Part shown: piece by piece, positions 26,504 to 34,659 of the stretch
Layout: every line of letters begins with the position of its first letter
Numbering within the stretch: the stretch's first letter is position 1
Origin: Ignavibacteriales bacterium
Lineage (GTDB): Bacteria > Bacteroidota > Ignavibacteria > Ignavibacteriales > Melioribacteraceae
DNA: 64,000 nucleotides
Assembly (NCBI GenBank): GCA_026390795.1
Contig: JAPLFG010000002.1
Span: 1-64,000, forward strand
Direction: 5' to 3'
The notes under the pieces: model-generated
Told to the model about the DNA's origin: nothing
The model's database searches: none
What the model saw: the letters and a program-made list of their open reading frames with translations, nothing else
Made by a program: the position numbers and the translations under genes

Positions 26504-27748
26504 ATGGAATTGACAAAATATTCAATCGGGGTTGGAGATCGATTTACGCATCAAGCAAAAGCCCAGCTTGCAGCAATTAAAAAAGCAGAAGATGCCGGTA
26601 TTTTAATTACTCCGGTTTGGAATAAATCTTTTAGAGAACATCAAATAATTCACAGCCGTCCTGAAGATACACGTGTTGAAGCAGATTCTGCGGTCAAATC
26701 ATTGAAGTGGAACCATCCTTATTTTGTTGATGCTGATCATGTTGGTTTGAAAACCATTGATCACTTTATTGATTCATGTGATTTCTTTACTCTTGATGTA
26801 GCAGATTATATCGGTAAAAAAACCGATGACAATAAAATCGAATCGCTCGTAAAGAAAAATAGAAATTACTGCGGTGTATTAGATATACCCGGTATAAATG
26901 AAAAAGTGGAAATCAATGAAACACTAATTTTTAAAGTTGCCGAAAAATTTCTATTTGCAGTTGAAGAAGCAGGCAAGGTATACCGGCATCTATTAGATAA
27001 AAAAGGGAAGAATAATTTTGTTGTTGAAGTTTCCATGGATGAAACCGACGAACCTCAAACTCCTATTGAAATGCTTTTTATTTTAGCGGCAATTGCTCAA
27101 GAAGAGATACCAATCCAGACAATTGCACCCAAGTTCTCCGGAAGATTTAATAAGGGTGTAGATTACGTAGGAGATGTTGAGTTGTTCAGCCGGGAATTTG
27201 AAGAAGATCTAGCAGTTATAAAATTTGCTGTAAATGAGTTTAATCTTCCTAAAAATCTGAAACTAAGCGTTCACTCCGGCAGCGATAAATTCTCAATCTA
27301 CTCACCTATAAACAAAGCCATTAAAAAATTTGATGCGGGCATTCACCTTAAAACTGCAGGGACTACATGGCTTGAGGAATTAATTGGATTAGCTTCAGCC
27401 GGAGGTGAAGGTTTGCAGATAGCGAAAGAAATTTATAAAAGTGCATATAACCGGTATGATGAACTTTGCGGTCCATACAAAACGGTTATTGATATTGATA
27501 CAAAAAAACTTCCTATTCCGGAAGAAGTTGATAATTGGACAGGAGAGAAATATGCCGCAACATTACGGCATAATCAATCAAATGAAGAGTACAATTTAAA
27601 TTTCCGGCAGCTGCTTCATGTGGGTTACAAAGTTGCCTCAGAAATGGGCGACCGCTATCTAAATGCTTTAGATAAATATGAAGAAGTAATTGCGGAAAAT
27701 GTAATTCAAAATTTATACGAACGGCATATTCAAAAAGTATTTTTTTAA
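26504..27748 (+). CDS. uxaE: Tagaturonate/fructuronate epimerase family protein
   Basis: The 414-residue soluble protein begins MELTKYSIGVGDRF and contains NHPYFVDADHVGLKTIDHF, FFTLDVADYIGK, VEVSMDETDEPQTP and LSVHSGSDKFSIY. I recognise this pattern as the UxaE family, first described in T. maritima, which interconverts D-tagaturonate and D-fructuronate. This joins exactly at the product of IolO. No catalytic residues are assigned here; several His and Asp residues in the quoted blocks are good metal-ligand candidates. It lies 40 bases after the phytase gene. No UxuA, UxuB or KDG enzymes are in the window, so later steps must be elsewhere. Confidence 0.75.
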   Translation: MELTKYSIGVGDRFTHQAKAQLAAIKKAEDAGILITPVWNKSFREHQIIHSRPEDTRVEADSAVKSLKWNHPYFVDADHVGLKTIDHFIDSCDFFTLDVADYIGKKTDDNKIESLVKKNRNYCGVLDIPGINEKVEINETLIFKVAEKFLFAVEEAGKVYRHLLDKKGKNNFVVEVSMDETDEPQTPIEMLFILAAIAQEEIPIQTIAPKFSGRFNKGVDYVGDVELFSREFEEDLAVIKFAVNEFNLPKNLKLSVHSGSDKFSIYSPINKAIKKFDAGIHLKTAGTTWLEELIGLASAGGEGLQIAKEIYKSAYNRYDELCGPYKTVIDIDTKKLPIPEEVDNWTGEKYAATLRHNQSNEEYNLNFRQLLHVGYKVASEMGDRYLNALDKYEEVIAENVIQNLYERHIQKVFF

Positions 27749-27780
27749 TCCCTTTCTCTATTCTTATTAAGGAGTAAATC

Positions 27781-28068
27781 ATGTCGTTATTGACTATCAT
27801 GGCTAAATTCACAATAAAGCAAAATGCAAACGAAGAAGTCCGCAGAGAATTATTAACACTTGTTGAACCTACCAGGAAAGAAAAAGGATGCGTTGATTAT
27901 ATCTTCTATGAAGACCTGGAAAATCCGCTGGTAATAATGCTCTATGAAAATTGGGAAAGCGTTGAGGATCTGGATGCGCATATGTATACAAGACGATTTA
28001 AAGATTGCTTTGCTAAAATTGATGGATTATATGAGATAGAAGTTCATCGCTTATCTAAGATCAACTAA
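27781..28068 (+). CDS. Antibiotic-biosynthesis-monooxygenase (ABM) domain protein
   Basis: This 95-residue protein is a single ferredoxin-like ABM domain: LTIMAKFTIKQNANEEVRRELLTLVEPTRKEKGCVDYIFYED, then MLYENWESVEDLDAHMYTRRFKDC. YgiN/YdhR-type members act as small quinol or cofactor-free monooxygenases, but many have no known function. The strong AAGGAG site lies before the ATG and the gene follows uxaE by 32 bases, so it is in the same transcript. Its role in sugar-acid breakdown is unclear. Confidence 0.85.
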   Translation: MSLLTIMAKFTIKQNANEEVRRELLTLVEPTRKEKGCVDYIFYEDLENPLVIMLYENWESVEDLDAHMYTRRFKDCFAKIDGLYEIEVHRLSKIN

Positions 28069-28175
28069 TTCGGGTATTTTTTTTAGAAATGAAATTAATT
28101 CGATCCGAAAAGTGAATCATATCAGTTCAGTTAAGATTTGTTTAGTGTGGACGGTAAAAATATGAGGTGAGTAAA

Positions 28176-29168
28176 ATGAAAATGTTAGTGCGATATGTTT
28201 TGTACATTTTTTTAGGTATGATATTACTGCAACCGGCAAAATTATTTTCTCAAAAATCAGCTTACAAAATTGTTGGTGCAATTAACATTGGCGGCGAGGG
28301 GAAATGGGATTATCTTTCTATTGATACAACCATGCACCGATTGTATGTAGCACATGAAACTAGAGTTCATGTAATTGATCTGGATAACAATACCTTGATT
28401 GGTGAAATCTCAGATTTGCAAGGTGTTCACGGTGTGGCATTTGCATTTGGTAAAGGATTTATAAGCGAAGGCGTCAGTAATTCTGTTACAGTATTTGATC
28501 TCAAAACACTGAAGCCAATTTCTAAAATAAAAGTAACAGGTGAAAAACCGGACGCGATTACGTATGATCCTTTTTCAAAAAGAATTTTTACATCAAACAA
28601 TAAAAGTGCGGATATAACGGCTATTGATGCCGAGTCTAATAAAATTGTTGGAACAATTAAGCTTGATGGCGCTCCTGAAGCTTCCGTCTCGGATTTGATT
28701 GGAAAAATGTTTGTGAATCTAGAAGACACGAATGCTGTAAACATATTCAACCCGAAGACTCTTGAAGTAATCTCGAGATGGTCGGTTAAACCATGCAAAA
28801 TACCAACGGGACTAGCAATAGATAGGAAAAACAAAAGATTATTTTCAGCCGGTAGAAATAATTTTATGGCAGTTATTGATATGGAATCCGGGATGGTCAT
28901 TAAAACAGTTCCTATCGGCGGCGGTGTTGATGGTTGCGTATTTGATCCAATGCTGCATCTTATTTTCTGTTCAAATGGCGACGGAACTATCACGGTTATT
29001 AAACAAGATTCTCCCGATAAATATAGAGTGTTGGCAAATATAGTAACTGTGAAAGGCGCCAAGACAATTGCACTTGATGAAAGAACTCACCGGGTCTATA
29101 CCGCCGGAATAATAAATGGCGAAAAGAATTTGAAAAGTTTTGGCGTTTTAATCCTTGATGTTAAATGA
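28176..29168 (+). CDS. Exported YncE-like beta-propeller protein
   Basis: The 330-residue product has a signal peptide (1-25, ending LFSQ) and a series of roughly 40-residue repeats with YVAHETRVHVIDLDNN, SKRIFTSNNKSADITAIDAESNKIVGTI and HRVYTAGIINGEKN, typical of the YVTN/YncE propeller. These proteins are periplasmic or surface-bound scaffolds of unknown activity. It lacks the DDPAIW-type phytase residues, so it is not a second phytase. The ATG at 28176 is preferred to a GTG at 28167 because GAGGTG sits 6 bases before that ATG and overlaps the GTG. Confidence 0.82.
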   Translation: MKMLVRYVLYIFLGMILLQPAKLFSQKSAYKIVGAINIGGEGKWDYLSIDTTMHRLYVAHETRVHVIDLDNNTLIGEISDLQGVHGVAFAFGKGFISEGVSNSVTVFDLKTLKPISKIKVTGEKPDAITYDPFSKRIFTSNNKSADITAIDAESNKIVGTIKLDGAPEASVSDLIGKMFVNLEDTNAVNIFNPKTLEVISRWSVKPCKIPTGLAIDRKNKRLFSAGRNNFMAVIDMESGMVIKTVPIGGGVDGCVFDPMLHLIFCSNGDGTITVIKQDSPDKYRVLANIVTVKGAKTIALDERTHRVYTAGIINGEKNLKSFGVLILDVK

Positions 29169-29245
29169 CAAGGTTTCAAATTGGAAATCCCCGTTAACGA
29201 AAATTAATTTTAAAAAATAAATCAGTTTTACTCTGTTGAGGAAAT

Positions 29246-29915
29246 ATGGAAATAATTAACCCGGGTAATGAGGATTATCATATTCATTCTCTTAACTATT
29301 CTGATGGAATGAATACTGTTGATGAGATTGTAAAATTTGCCGGAGAGATCGGACTTACTAAAATCACCATTACAGATCATTGTCAAATGCATCTTGATAT
29401 AAGAAAATTTGTAAAAAAAAAATCATTATACAATGATAGAACGTTGGAAAAACGTACATAACAATGTTGAAGTCACTTTCGGCATTGAAGCAGATTTATT
29501 AAATGAAGACGGTGATATATGCATGGATATACAGGGTGCAACTTCGGATACAATTTTGCTTTCGTCTCATCCTGCACCGATCTATCCGAGTTACCCGAAG
29601 AAAATAACGGAAGGATATTTAAATGCAATAGAACGGTTTCATGAAAAAATATCTTTTTTGGCTCATCCATGTTCAACATATTTTGAAGAATATATTGATA
29701 TAGATGCTATTATTGAATTATGTAACAAATACGAAAAACCGATGGAATTTAATTGCGCTAATTTTGTAAACAAAAGGACAAACATTAAAAACCTTCATAA
29801 GATGTTGAGAAATTGTAACCAGGTTTATGTAAACAGTGACGCCCACACTCTATATGAATTGAAGGAATTAAGAAAAATTGGTCTGCAATATTTAAAAGAA
29901 AATTCCTTCGTATAA
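29246..29915 (+). pseudogene. PHP-domain phosphoesterase split by a +1 frame change at an A10 run
   Basis: Two frames cover one PHP (histidinol-phosphatase-like) domain. The first frame (29246-29461) supplies DYHIHS and ITDHC. The second (readable from 29415 to 29915) supplies GIEADL, LLSSHP, FLAHPC and VNSDAHT. All metal-ligand motifs are present when the frames are joined, giving about 222 residues. The join falls in a run of ten A at 29413-29422, and removing one A restores a single frame. It could be a sequencing or assembly error, a fresh mutation, or transcriptional slippage. PHP enzymes hydrolyse phosphate esters such as histidinol phosphate, so a role in the phosphate-ester locus is possible. 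Confidence 0.75.
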
Positions 29916-30012
29916 CCAAATTAAAATCACTGAAAAGAATAATATGAAACGCCTCCTAAATGCATAGTTTTATATTTCTAGCTATTTGATCAATTAAAAT
30001 CTATATAAGAAA

Positions 30013-30234
30013 CTATAAAATAATCTTAAGCTTTTTGATTTTACTTTGCAATGTTGTCGGTTTCATTTTGAGCAAGAATGCGGCACCATCCTTACCGTAA
30101 ATCTTCCCATCGGCCAACTTAAGAGCTTTCCGGATTATTTTTTTTGTCTCTTCATCGAGCGATTGGACGGTAGTTTGAACTTCTTCGTTATCGCTTTTGA
30201 TGGAATTATCTTTTTCAAAAATATAATCGTAGTC
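30013..30234 (-). pseudogene. Remnant of a Fis-type helix-turn-helix regulator
   Basis: On the minus strand an open stretch without a start codon encodes about 73 residues ending in a TAG at 30013-30015. It contains IIRKALKLADGKIYGKDGAAFLLKMKPTTLQSKIKKL split over two helices, which is the C-terminal DNA-binding domain of sigma-54 activators such as FhlA-type regulators. A stop codon at 30235-30237 and the ars promoter cut it off upstream. The AAA+ and sensor domains are absent, so it is a decayed fragment and should not be expressed as a working regulator. Confidence 0.72.
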
Positions 30235-30239
30235 TCAAA

Positions 30240-30284
30240 TTGACTTTCAAATAAACCCGCCATATATTTCGGTCGTTAACGAAA
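30240..30284 (+). promoter_or_regulatory. ars operon promoter and probable ArsR operator
   Basis: TTGACT (30240-30245) and TATATT (30263-30268) are 17 bases apart. An interrupted palindrome TTTCG (30267-30271) and CGAAA (30280-30284) begins within the -10 box and ends 7 bases before the arsR ATG. This is a fitting place for ArsR autorepression. Confidence 0.65.
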
Positions 30285-30291
30285 TGAGATT

Positions 30292-30636
30292 ATGGAAGAA
30301 TCGACAAATATATTCAAAGCACTTTCTGATAAGAATCGTCTGCGTATCTTAAAAATGCTTCAAATAAAACCTCTTTGTGTTTGCGAAATTACTGATATTC
30401 TTCAACTTGCCGCCTCCACTGTTTCGCAGCATCTAAGTGTATTAAAAAAAGAAGGATTTATATTGGAAGAAAGAGAAGGGAAATGGGTGAACTATCTTAT
30501 CAACCAGAGACCCGGAGATCAAAGAATTTCTGCGATTTTGAGCCAATTGGATTTTTGGTTAGGCGATAATCAATTGATTGAAAATGATAAACAGAAAGTT
30601 AAAGTTGTTGACCGTTTTAAAGTTTGCGGGTTATAA
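30292..30636 (+). CDS. arsR: ArsR-family arsenite-responsive repressor
   Basis: The 114-residue winged-helix protein has IFKALSDKNRLRILKML, the metal-sensing motif LCVCE (about residues 28-32) and the recognition helix AASTVSQHLSVLKKEGF. Cysteine pairs in this helix bind trivalent arsenic in ArsR proteins and cause release from DNA. A further cysteine in the C-terminal KVCGL may add a third ligand. It heads the operon with arsC and the efflux genes and is close to its own palindrome, so it is very likely autoregulated. Confidence 0.93.
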   Translation: MEESTNIFKALSDKNRLRILKMLQIKPLCVCEITDILQLAASTVSQHLSVLKKEGFILEEREGKWVNYLINQRPGDQRISAILSQLDFWLGDNQLIENDKQKVKVVDRFKVCGL

Positions 30637-30692
30637 TTTTTTTTGATTCAACAATTCGGTGAAAAGCGAATTAGAAGTAGGAGAAAATAAAA

Positions 30693-31139
30693 ATGTTAAA
30701 AAAAATTTTGATACTCTGCACCGGAAACAGCTGCAGAAGTCAAATGGCTGAAGGATTCTTGAAATCTTTTTCCAAAGGGATTGATTCCCACGATTCACAA
30801 TTAGAAGTTAATTCAGCAGGTACGAATTCATCCAAACAAGTGCATCCGAAAGCGATCCAGGTAATGAAAGAAGTAGGAATCGATCTTTCAAAAAACCATC
30901 CCAAAATGGTTGATCAATTCTTAGGTGATTCTTTCGATTACGTTATTACTGTATGCGATAACGCAAAAGAAACTTGTCCGGTATTTATTGGAAAAGTTGG
31001 AAAGCAATTGCATATAGGTTTTGAAGATCCGGCGGACGCAACCGGAACGGAGGAAGAAATTCTTTCTGAGTTCAGAAAAATTAGAGATGAAATTAAAAAT
31101 GACTTTTACAAATTCTACGAAGAAAATTTAAGGAGTTAA
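30693..31139 (+). CDS. arsC: Arsenate reductase, thioredoxin-coupled (LMW phosphatase fold)
   Basis: The 148-residue protein has the phosphate-loop CTGNSCR (C9-x5-R15) and the redox pair C88 and C95 in VCDNAKETCP, with the same seven-residue spacing as C82 and C89 of Staphylococcus aureus ArsC. It reduces arsenate to arsenite using these three cysteines, and is regenerated by thioredoxin. Small thioredoxin-like proteins are encoded directly after it, which fits. GTAGGAG precedes the ATG. Confidence 0.95.
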   Translation: MLKKILILCTGNSCRSQMAEGFLKSFSKGIDSHDSQLEVNSAGTNSSKQVHPKAIQVMKEVGIDLSKNHPKMVDQFLGDSFDYVITVCDNAKETCPVFIGKVGKQLHIGFEDPADATGTEEEILSEFRKIRDEIKNDFYKFYEENLRS

Positions 31140-31143
31140 AAAA

Positions 31144-31401
31144 ATGCTAAACATCAAAGTGCTTGGATCAGGCTGCGCGAACTGTATCAATTTAGAAAAG
31201 CTCTGCAAAGAAGTTATATCAGAAAATAATATTGCAGCTGAAGTAGAAAAAGTAACAGATTACAAAGACATAATGAGTTACGGAATTATGAGCACACCGG
31301 GCCTGGTTATAAACGGTAAAGTTGTTCACAACGGTAAGCTCCCGACAAAATCAACATTAGCACATCTGTTGATAAATGAATTAGCCAAAGAGAATAATTA
31401 A
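31144..31401 (+). CDS. Small redox-active disulfide protein (mini-thioredoxin) 1
   Basis: This 85-residue single-domain thioredoxin-fold protein has the active site GSGCANC (C11, C14) and the cis-proline segment STPGLVING. It belongs to the group annotated as redox-active disulfide protein 2. It starts 4 bases after arsC, with AAGGAG inside the arsC end. It is a candidate electron donor to ArsC or a thiol carrier for arsenite. A close relative lies at 34019 in the same operon. Confidence 0.9.
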   Translation: MLNIKVLGSGCANCINLEKLCKEVISENNIAAEVEKVTDYKDIMSYGIMSTPGLVINGKVVHNGKLPTKSTLAHLLINELAKENN

Positions 31402-31444
31402 GGTCTGATAGAAACCTTGATTGTCAAATTTGTAGGCAGATCAA

Positions 31445-31846
31445 ATGTTTTGCAATAAAGGAAATATTATTAACGGTATTCGGCATTTTTCACCAAGAGA
31501 AGTTTTGGAAGAATGTCAAAAAGGCGCATTACTGATTGATTTGAGACGGGAATTCGAATACCTCTATAAACAATTTGACGTTCCTAATATTATTTACAGT
31601 AGACCGGAATCAGTTAGAGATCATTATGATAATATTTCCAAAGATATTCCGGTTATAATTGCTGACAATGCAGGATTAAGAAGCAGAGAGATTGTAGAGT
31701 TCCTAATTGGAAAAGGATTTACAAATGTAGGTAATCTTATCGGAGGTATGTTTGAATGGGACAGGGATGAGTTGCCACTGAAAATAAATAATAAAGAAAT
31801 GCTTAGCGGTTCATGTCTTTGTGTACTAAGAAAAAAGAAACAATAA
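31445..31846 (+). CDS. Rhodanese-like domain protein with the active cysteine replaced
   Basis: The 133-residue protein shows the rhodanese fold: SPREVLEECQKGALLIDLRREFEY, then IPVIIADNAGLRSREIVEFLIGKGF and LIGGMFEWDRDELPL. The active loop reads DNAGLRS (residues 74-80), whereas working sulfurtransferases have Cys at position 74. So persulfide transfer from this site is unlikely. A cysteine pair near the C-terminus (SGSCLCV) could bind thiols or arsenite. Its place between a mini-thioredoxin and Acr3 suggests an accessory role in arsenic handling. The function is not known. Confidence 0.83.
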   Translation: MFCNKGNIINGIRHFSPREVLEECQKGALLIDLRREFEYLYKQFDVPNIIYSRPESVRDHYDNISKDIPVIIADNAGLRSREIVEFLIGKGFTNVGNLIGGMFEWDRDELPLKINNKEMLSGSCLCVLRKKKQ

Positions 31847-31858
31847 AAAGGAAATGAT

Positions 31859-32950
31859 ATGAGCTCACTTACAAAAAAACTTTCATTCTTAGACAGATAT
31901 TTAACTCTTTGGATATTTCTTGCAATGTTCATCGGAGTTTTTTCAGGTTATCTCTTTCCGGGAATAGCAAAATTTTGGGAGTCACTTAAATCATCACCAG
32001 AAAGCACCACAAACATACCTATTGCAATCGGCTTGATTCTTATGATGTATCCTCCTCTTGCAAAAGTTAAATATGAAGAGTTGGGAGATGTATTCAAAAA
32101 CGTAAAACTACTTTCTCTTTCGCTAGTTCAGAACTGGATTATCGGACCAATCTTAATGTTTTTTCTTGCAATAATTTTTCTACAAGACTACCCGCATTAT
32201 ATGGCTGGTTTAATACTGATTGGACTTGCGAGATGTATTGCAATGGTAATTGTGTGGAATGAACTTGCAAAAGGTGATACTGAGTATGCTGCCGGTCTGG
32301 TTGCGTTCAACTCAATTTTTCAAGTGCTCTTCTTTTCGGTTTATGCTTATGTGTTCTTAACAGTTTTACCTCATTGGTTCGGTTTTCAATCATTCAAAGT
32401 TGATATAACAATCGGACAAATTGCGGAGAGTGTTTTTATTTATCTTGGAATTCCTTTCATAGCCGGAATAATAACTCGCTTCACATTGATAAAACTGAAA
32501 AACAAAGAATGGTATCAGACGAAGTTTATTCCAAAGATTAGTCCAATAACTCTAATTGCTCTGCTCTTCACAATCATCGTAATGTTCTCGCTTAAGGGTG
32601 AATACATTGTAAAAATACCGCTCGATGTTGTGCGCATTGCAATTCCGCTGCTATTCTATTTTGTGATAATGTTTCTTGTTTCTTTCTATATGGGAAGAAA
32701 GATCGGAGCGGATTATTCAAAAACAGCAACACTTTCCTTTACTGCTGCCAGTAACAATTTTGAATTAGCAATTGCAGTAGCAGTCGCTGTGTTTGGAATA
32801 AACAGCGGAGAAGCATTCGCTGCTGTTATTGGTCCTCTTGTAGAAGTGCCGGTTCTCATTGCGTTGGTGAATGTAGCTTTATGGTTTCAGAAAAAATATT
32901 TTAAAAATGCAGAGGAAGGAACTGTCAAAGCTCCTAATGTTTGTCCATAA
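31859..32950 (+). CDS. acr3: Acr3-type arsenite efflux permease
   Basis: This 363-residue protein has ten membrane segments and the Acr3 hallmark block [21 protein letters not shown] with the essential cysteine (C126), followed by [13 protein letters not shown], and a second conserved block [19 protein letters not shown]. It expels arsenite from the cytoplasm using the proton gradient. The gene begins 12 bases after the rhodanese-like gene with AAAGGAAA as ribosome site. The stop codon overlaps the next ATG. Confidence 0.95.
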   Translation: MSSLTKKLSFLDRYLTLWIFLAMFIGVFSGYLFPGIAKFWESLKSSPESTTNIPIAIGLILMMYPPLAKVKYEELGDVFKNVKLLSLSLVQNWIIGPILMFFLAIIFLQDYPHYMAGLILIGLARCIAMVIVWNELAKGDTEYAAGLVAFNSIFQVLFFSVYAYVFLTVLPHWFGFQSFKVDITIGQIAESVFIYLGIPFIAGIITRFTLIKLKNKEWYQTKFIPKISPITLIALLFTIIVMFSLKGEYIVKIPLDVVRIAIPLLFYFVIMFLVSFYMGRKIGADYSKTATLSFTAASNNFELAIAVAVAVFGINSGEAFAAVIGPLVEVPVLIALVNVALWFQKKYFKNAEEGTVKAPNVCP

Positions 32951-34008
32951 TGAATGGTATTAAAATGAATTATCTCTCAAATAAATTGAACGAAGAAAAA
33001 ACCAAATTCCTAATTCCACTAGTGTTGTTGCCGGTGTGGCTTATTCTTTATTTGAATCTTGAAAACCTCACAAACTTTTTGATTTATGAAATCGTGAACC
33101 TATCTAAAGGCGCCCATCTTACAGATGCTGTCTGGTTTTTCATCTTCGAAGTGCCGAAAGTTCTTCTACTACTTACGCTAATTGTTTTTGGTGTTGGAAT
33201 AATAAGAAGCTACTTCTCTCCGGAACGAACAAGAAAGTTGCTTGGCGGTAAAAAGCTTTTTGCCGGAAATGTTTCGGCAAGTCTATTGGGAATTGTAACT
33301 CCATTTTGCTCATGTTCAGCAATTCCTCTTTTCCTCGGATTTGTAGAAAGCGGAGTTCCGCTTGGTGTAACGTTTTCTTTTCTAATTGCAGCGCCAATGA
33401 TAAATGAAGTTGCACTTGTTTTGCTCTTCGGTTTGTTCGGTTGGAAGACAGCTCTTTTATATATGTCAACCGGTTTGTTAATAGCGATGATTTCCGGTTA
33501 TATAATCGGCAGATTAAAATTAGAAAGGTATGTTGAACCGTGGGTATATGAAGTTAAAGCTGGACATCTTGAAATGGAAGAAGAAAAAATTCCTTTCTCT
33601 CAAAGAATAACCGCCGGTATTGATGCCGTAAAAGAAATTGTTAGTAAAGTTTGGATATATATAGTAATCGGAATTGCTGTCGGCGCGGGAATACACGGAT
33701 ATGTGCCGGAAAACTTTATGGCTTCGCTGATGGGTAAATCAGCATGGTGGTCTGTCCCGATTGCTGTTATTCTTGGCGTTCCTATGTATTCAAATGCTGC
33801 GGGGATAATTCCGATAGTTCAAGCATTGTTGGAAAAAGGCGCATCGCTAGGAACTGTGCTTGCGTTTATGATGAGCGTTATCGGTTTGTCGCTCCCCGAA
33901 ACTATAATTCTTAAAAAAGTTCTCAAGCTGCAATTGATTTTTGTTTTTGTCGGAGTTGTAGCCGCGGGAATAATTATTGTTGGTTATCTTTTTAATTTGA
34001 TTTATTAA
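32950..34008 (+). CDS. ArsP/DUF318-type permease
   Basis: The 352-residue membrane protein has the DUF318 signature TPFCSCSAIPLFLGF with two cysteines, then VPLGVTFSFLIAAPMINEVALVLL, and a repeat-like second half with VPMYSNAAGIIPIVQALLEKG. Members called ArsP export organic arsenicals; others are of unknown cargo. It is co-operonic with acr3, so it may widen the range to methylated arsenic or act with the thiol proteins. The ATG at 32950 shares one base with the acr3 stop; an in-frame ATG at 32965 is possible. Confidence 0.82.
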   Translation: MNGIKMNYLSNKLNEEKTKFLIPLVLLPVWLILYLNLENLTNFLIYEIVNLSKGAHLTDAVWFFIFEVPKVLLLLTLIVFGVGIIRSYFSPERTRKLLGGKKLFAGNVSASLLGIVTPFCSCSAIPLFLGFVESGVPLGVTFSFLIAAPMINEVALVLLFGLFGWKTALLYMSTGLLIAMISGYIIGRLKLERYVEPWVYEVKAGHLEMEEEKIPFSQRITAGIDAVKEIVSKVWIYIVIGIAVGAGIHGYVPENFMASLMGKSAWWSVPIAVILGVPMYSNAAGIIPIVQALLEKGASLGTVLAFMMSVIGLSLPETIILKKVLKLQLIFVFVGVVAAGIIIVGYLFNLIY

Positions 34009-34018
34009 AGGAGTAGAA

Positions 34019-34258
34019 ATGGTTTCAGTAAAAGTTCTTGGCACCGGATGCAAAAAGTGCCAGACACTTGAGGCGAAAGTCCGAGAATTAATATCTTCAA
34101 ATAATATTGATGCTGTAGTTGAAAAGGTTACTGATCTTGAAGAAATTGTAAAGTCCGGCATAATGATGACGCCCGGCTTGGTCATAAATGATAAAGTAAA
34201 AAGTTTCGGAATTATTCCAAAAGACAAACAGATTATAAACTGGTTAAAGGAAAATTAA
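34019..34258 (+). CDS. Small redox-active disulfide protein (mini-thioredoxin) 2
   Basis: This 79-residue thioredoxin-fold protein has GTGCKKC (C11, C14) and MTPGLVINDK. It is clearly paralogous to the protein at 31144, with the same segments LISSNNIDAVVEKVTDLEEIV and IMMTPGLVIN. AAGGAG lies before the ATG, 10 bases after the permease gene. In many genomes this small protein is paired with DUF318 permeases, which supports a joint function. The reaction partner is not known. Confidence 0.9.
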   Translation: MVSVKVLGTGCKKCQTLEAKVRELISSNNIDAVVEKVTDLEEIVKSGIMMTPGLVINDKVKSFGIIPKDKQIINWLKEN

Positions 34259-34259
34259 A

Positions 34260-34652
34260 ATGTTGAGTGAAACGAGATCCCGTTTAGCGGGAAAATATTC
34301 AAGAGGAGCATTTTTATTTATTGTTTTTATCTTTGCTGGAGTAACATTCGGTCAATCAAAACCAAAAGTAACATTTATTGAACTCGGTTCTGTAAACTGT
34401 ATACCGTGTAAACAAATGCAGCCGGTTATGAAGGCAATTGAAGCAAAATTTGGTGAAAGAGTAAAAGTAATTTTTTATGATGTCTGGACAGAAGAGCAAA
34501 AACCAATGGCTGAAAAATATGGGATAAAGCTTATTCCAACTCAGGTATTTCTTGATGAGAAAGGGAAGGAATTTTTCCGTCACGAAGGATTTTATCCGGA
34601 GAAAGAAATAGATAAACTTCTGCAAGGGAAAGGTTTGAAAGTGAAAAAATAA
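34260..34652 (+). CDS. Exported thioredoxin-family protein
   Basis: The 130-residue protein has an N-terminal hydrophobic segment (residues 17-30, ending TFGQ) and a thioredoxin domain with VNCIPCKQM (C47, C50), YGIKLIPTQVFLDEKGKE and a C-terminal FYPEKEIDKLL. It should exchange disulfides in the periplasm, with electrons from the CcdA membrane protein encoded downstream. The first ten or so codons read through a hairpin sequence and look unlike a signal peptide, so the true start or leader may have been altered. Confidence 0.88.
   Translation: MLSETRSRLAGKYSRGAFLFIVFIFAGVTFGQSKPKVTFIELGSVNCIPCKQMQPVMKAIEAKFGERVKVIFYDVWTEEQKPMAEKYGIKLIPTQVFLDEKGKEFFRHEGFYPEKEIDKLLQGKGLKVKK
34279..34293. repeat. 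Small hairpin inside the first codons of the thioredoxin gene
   Basis: TCCCG and CGGGA form a perfect 5-bp stem around TTTAG, in a GC-rich patch unlike the AT-rich surroundings. It lies between the ATG and the hydrophobic segment and could be an inserted mini-palindrome. Confidence 0.45.
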
Positions 34653-34659
34653 ACTCGAT

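Noticed and set aside
28427-29062. A 211-codon minus-strand open frame
   Set aside because: It lies fully within the YncE-like gene. The plus-strand product has a signal peptide and propeller repeats, and the minus-strand product has no recognisable motif.
28176-29168. A second phytase, because it is a beta-propeller next to the phytase gene
   Set aside because: The DDPAIW and NNVDV signatures of beta-propeller phytases are missing. The repeats are of the YVTN/YncE type.
29433-29915. A separate 160-residue gene starting at an ATG at 29433
   Set aside because: Its product is the C-terminal part of one PHP domain whose N-terminal part lies directly upstream in another frame. A frame change explains it better.
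30046-30243. A plus-strand open frame of 65 codons
   Set aside because: It is antisense to the Fis-type remnant, which gives recognisable protein sequence on the minus strand. The plus-strand translation resembles nothing.
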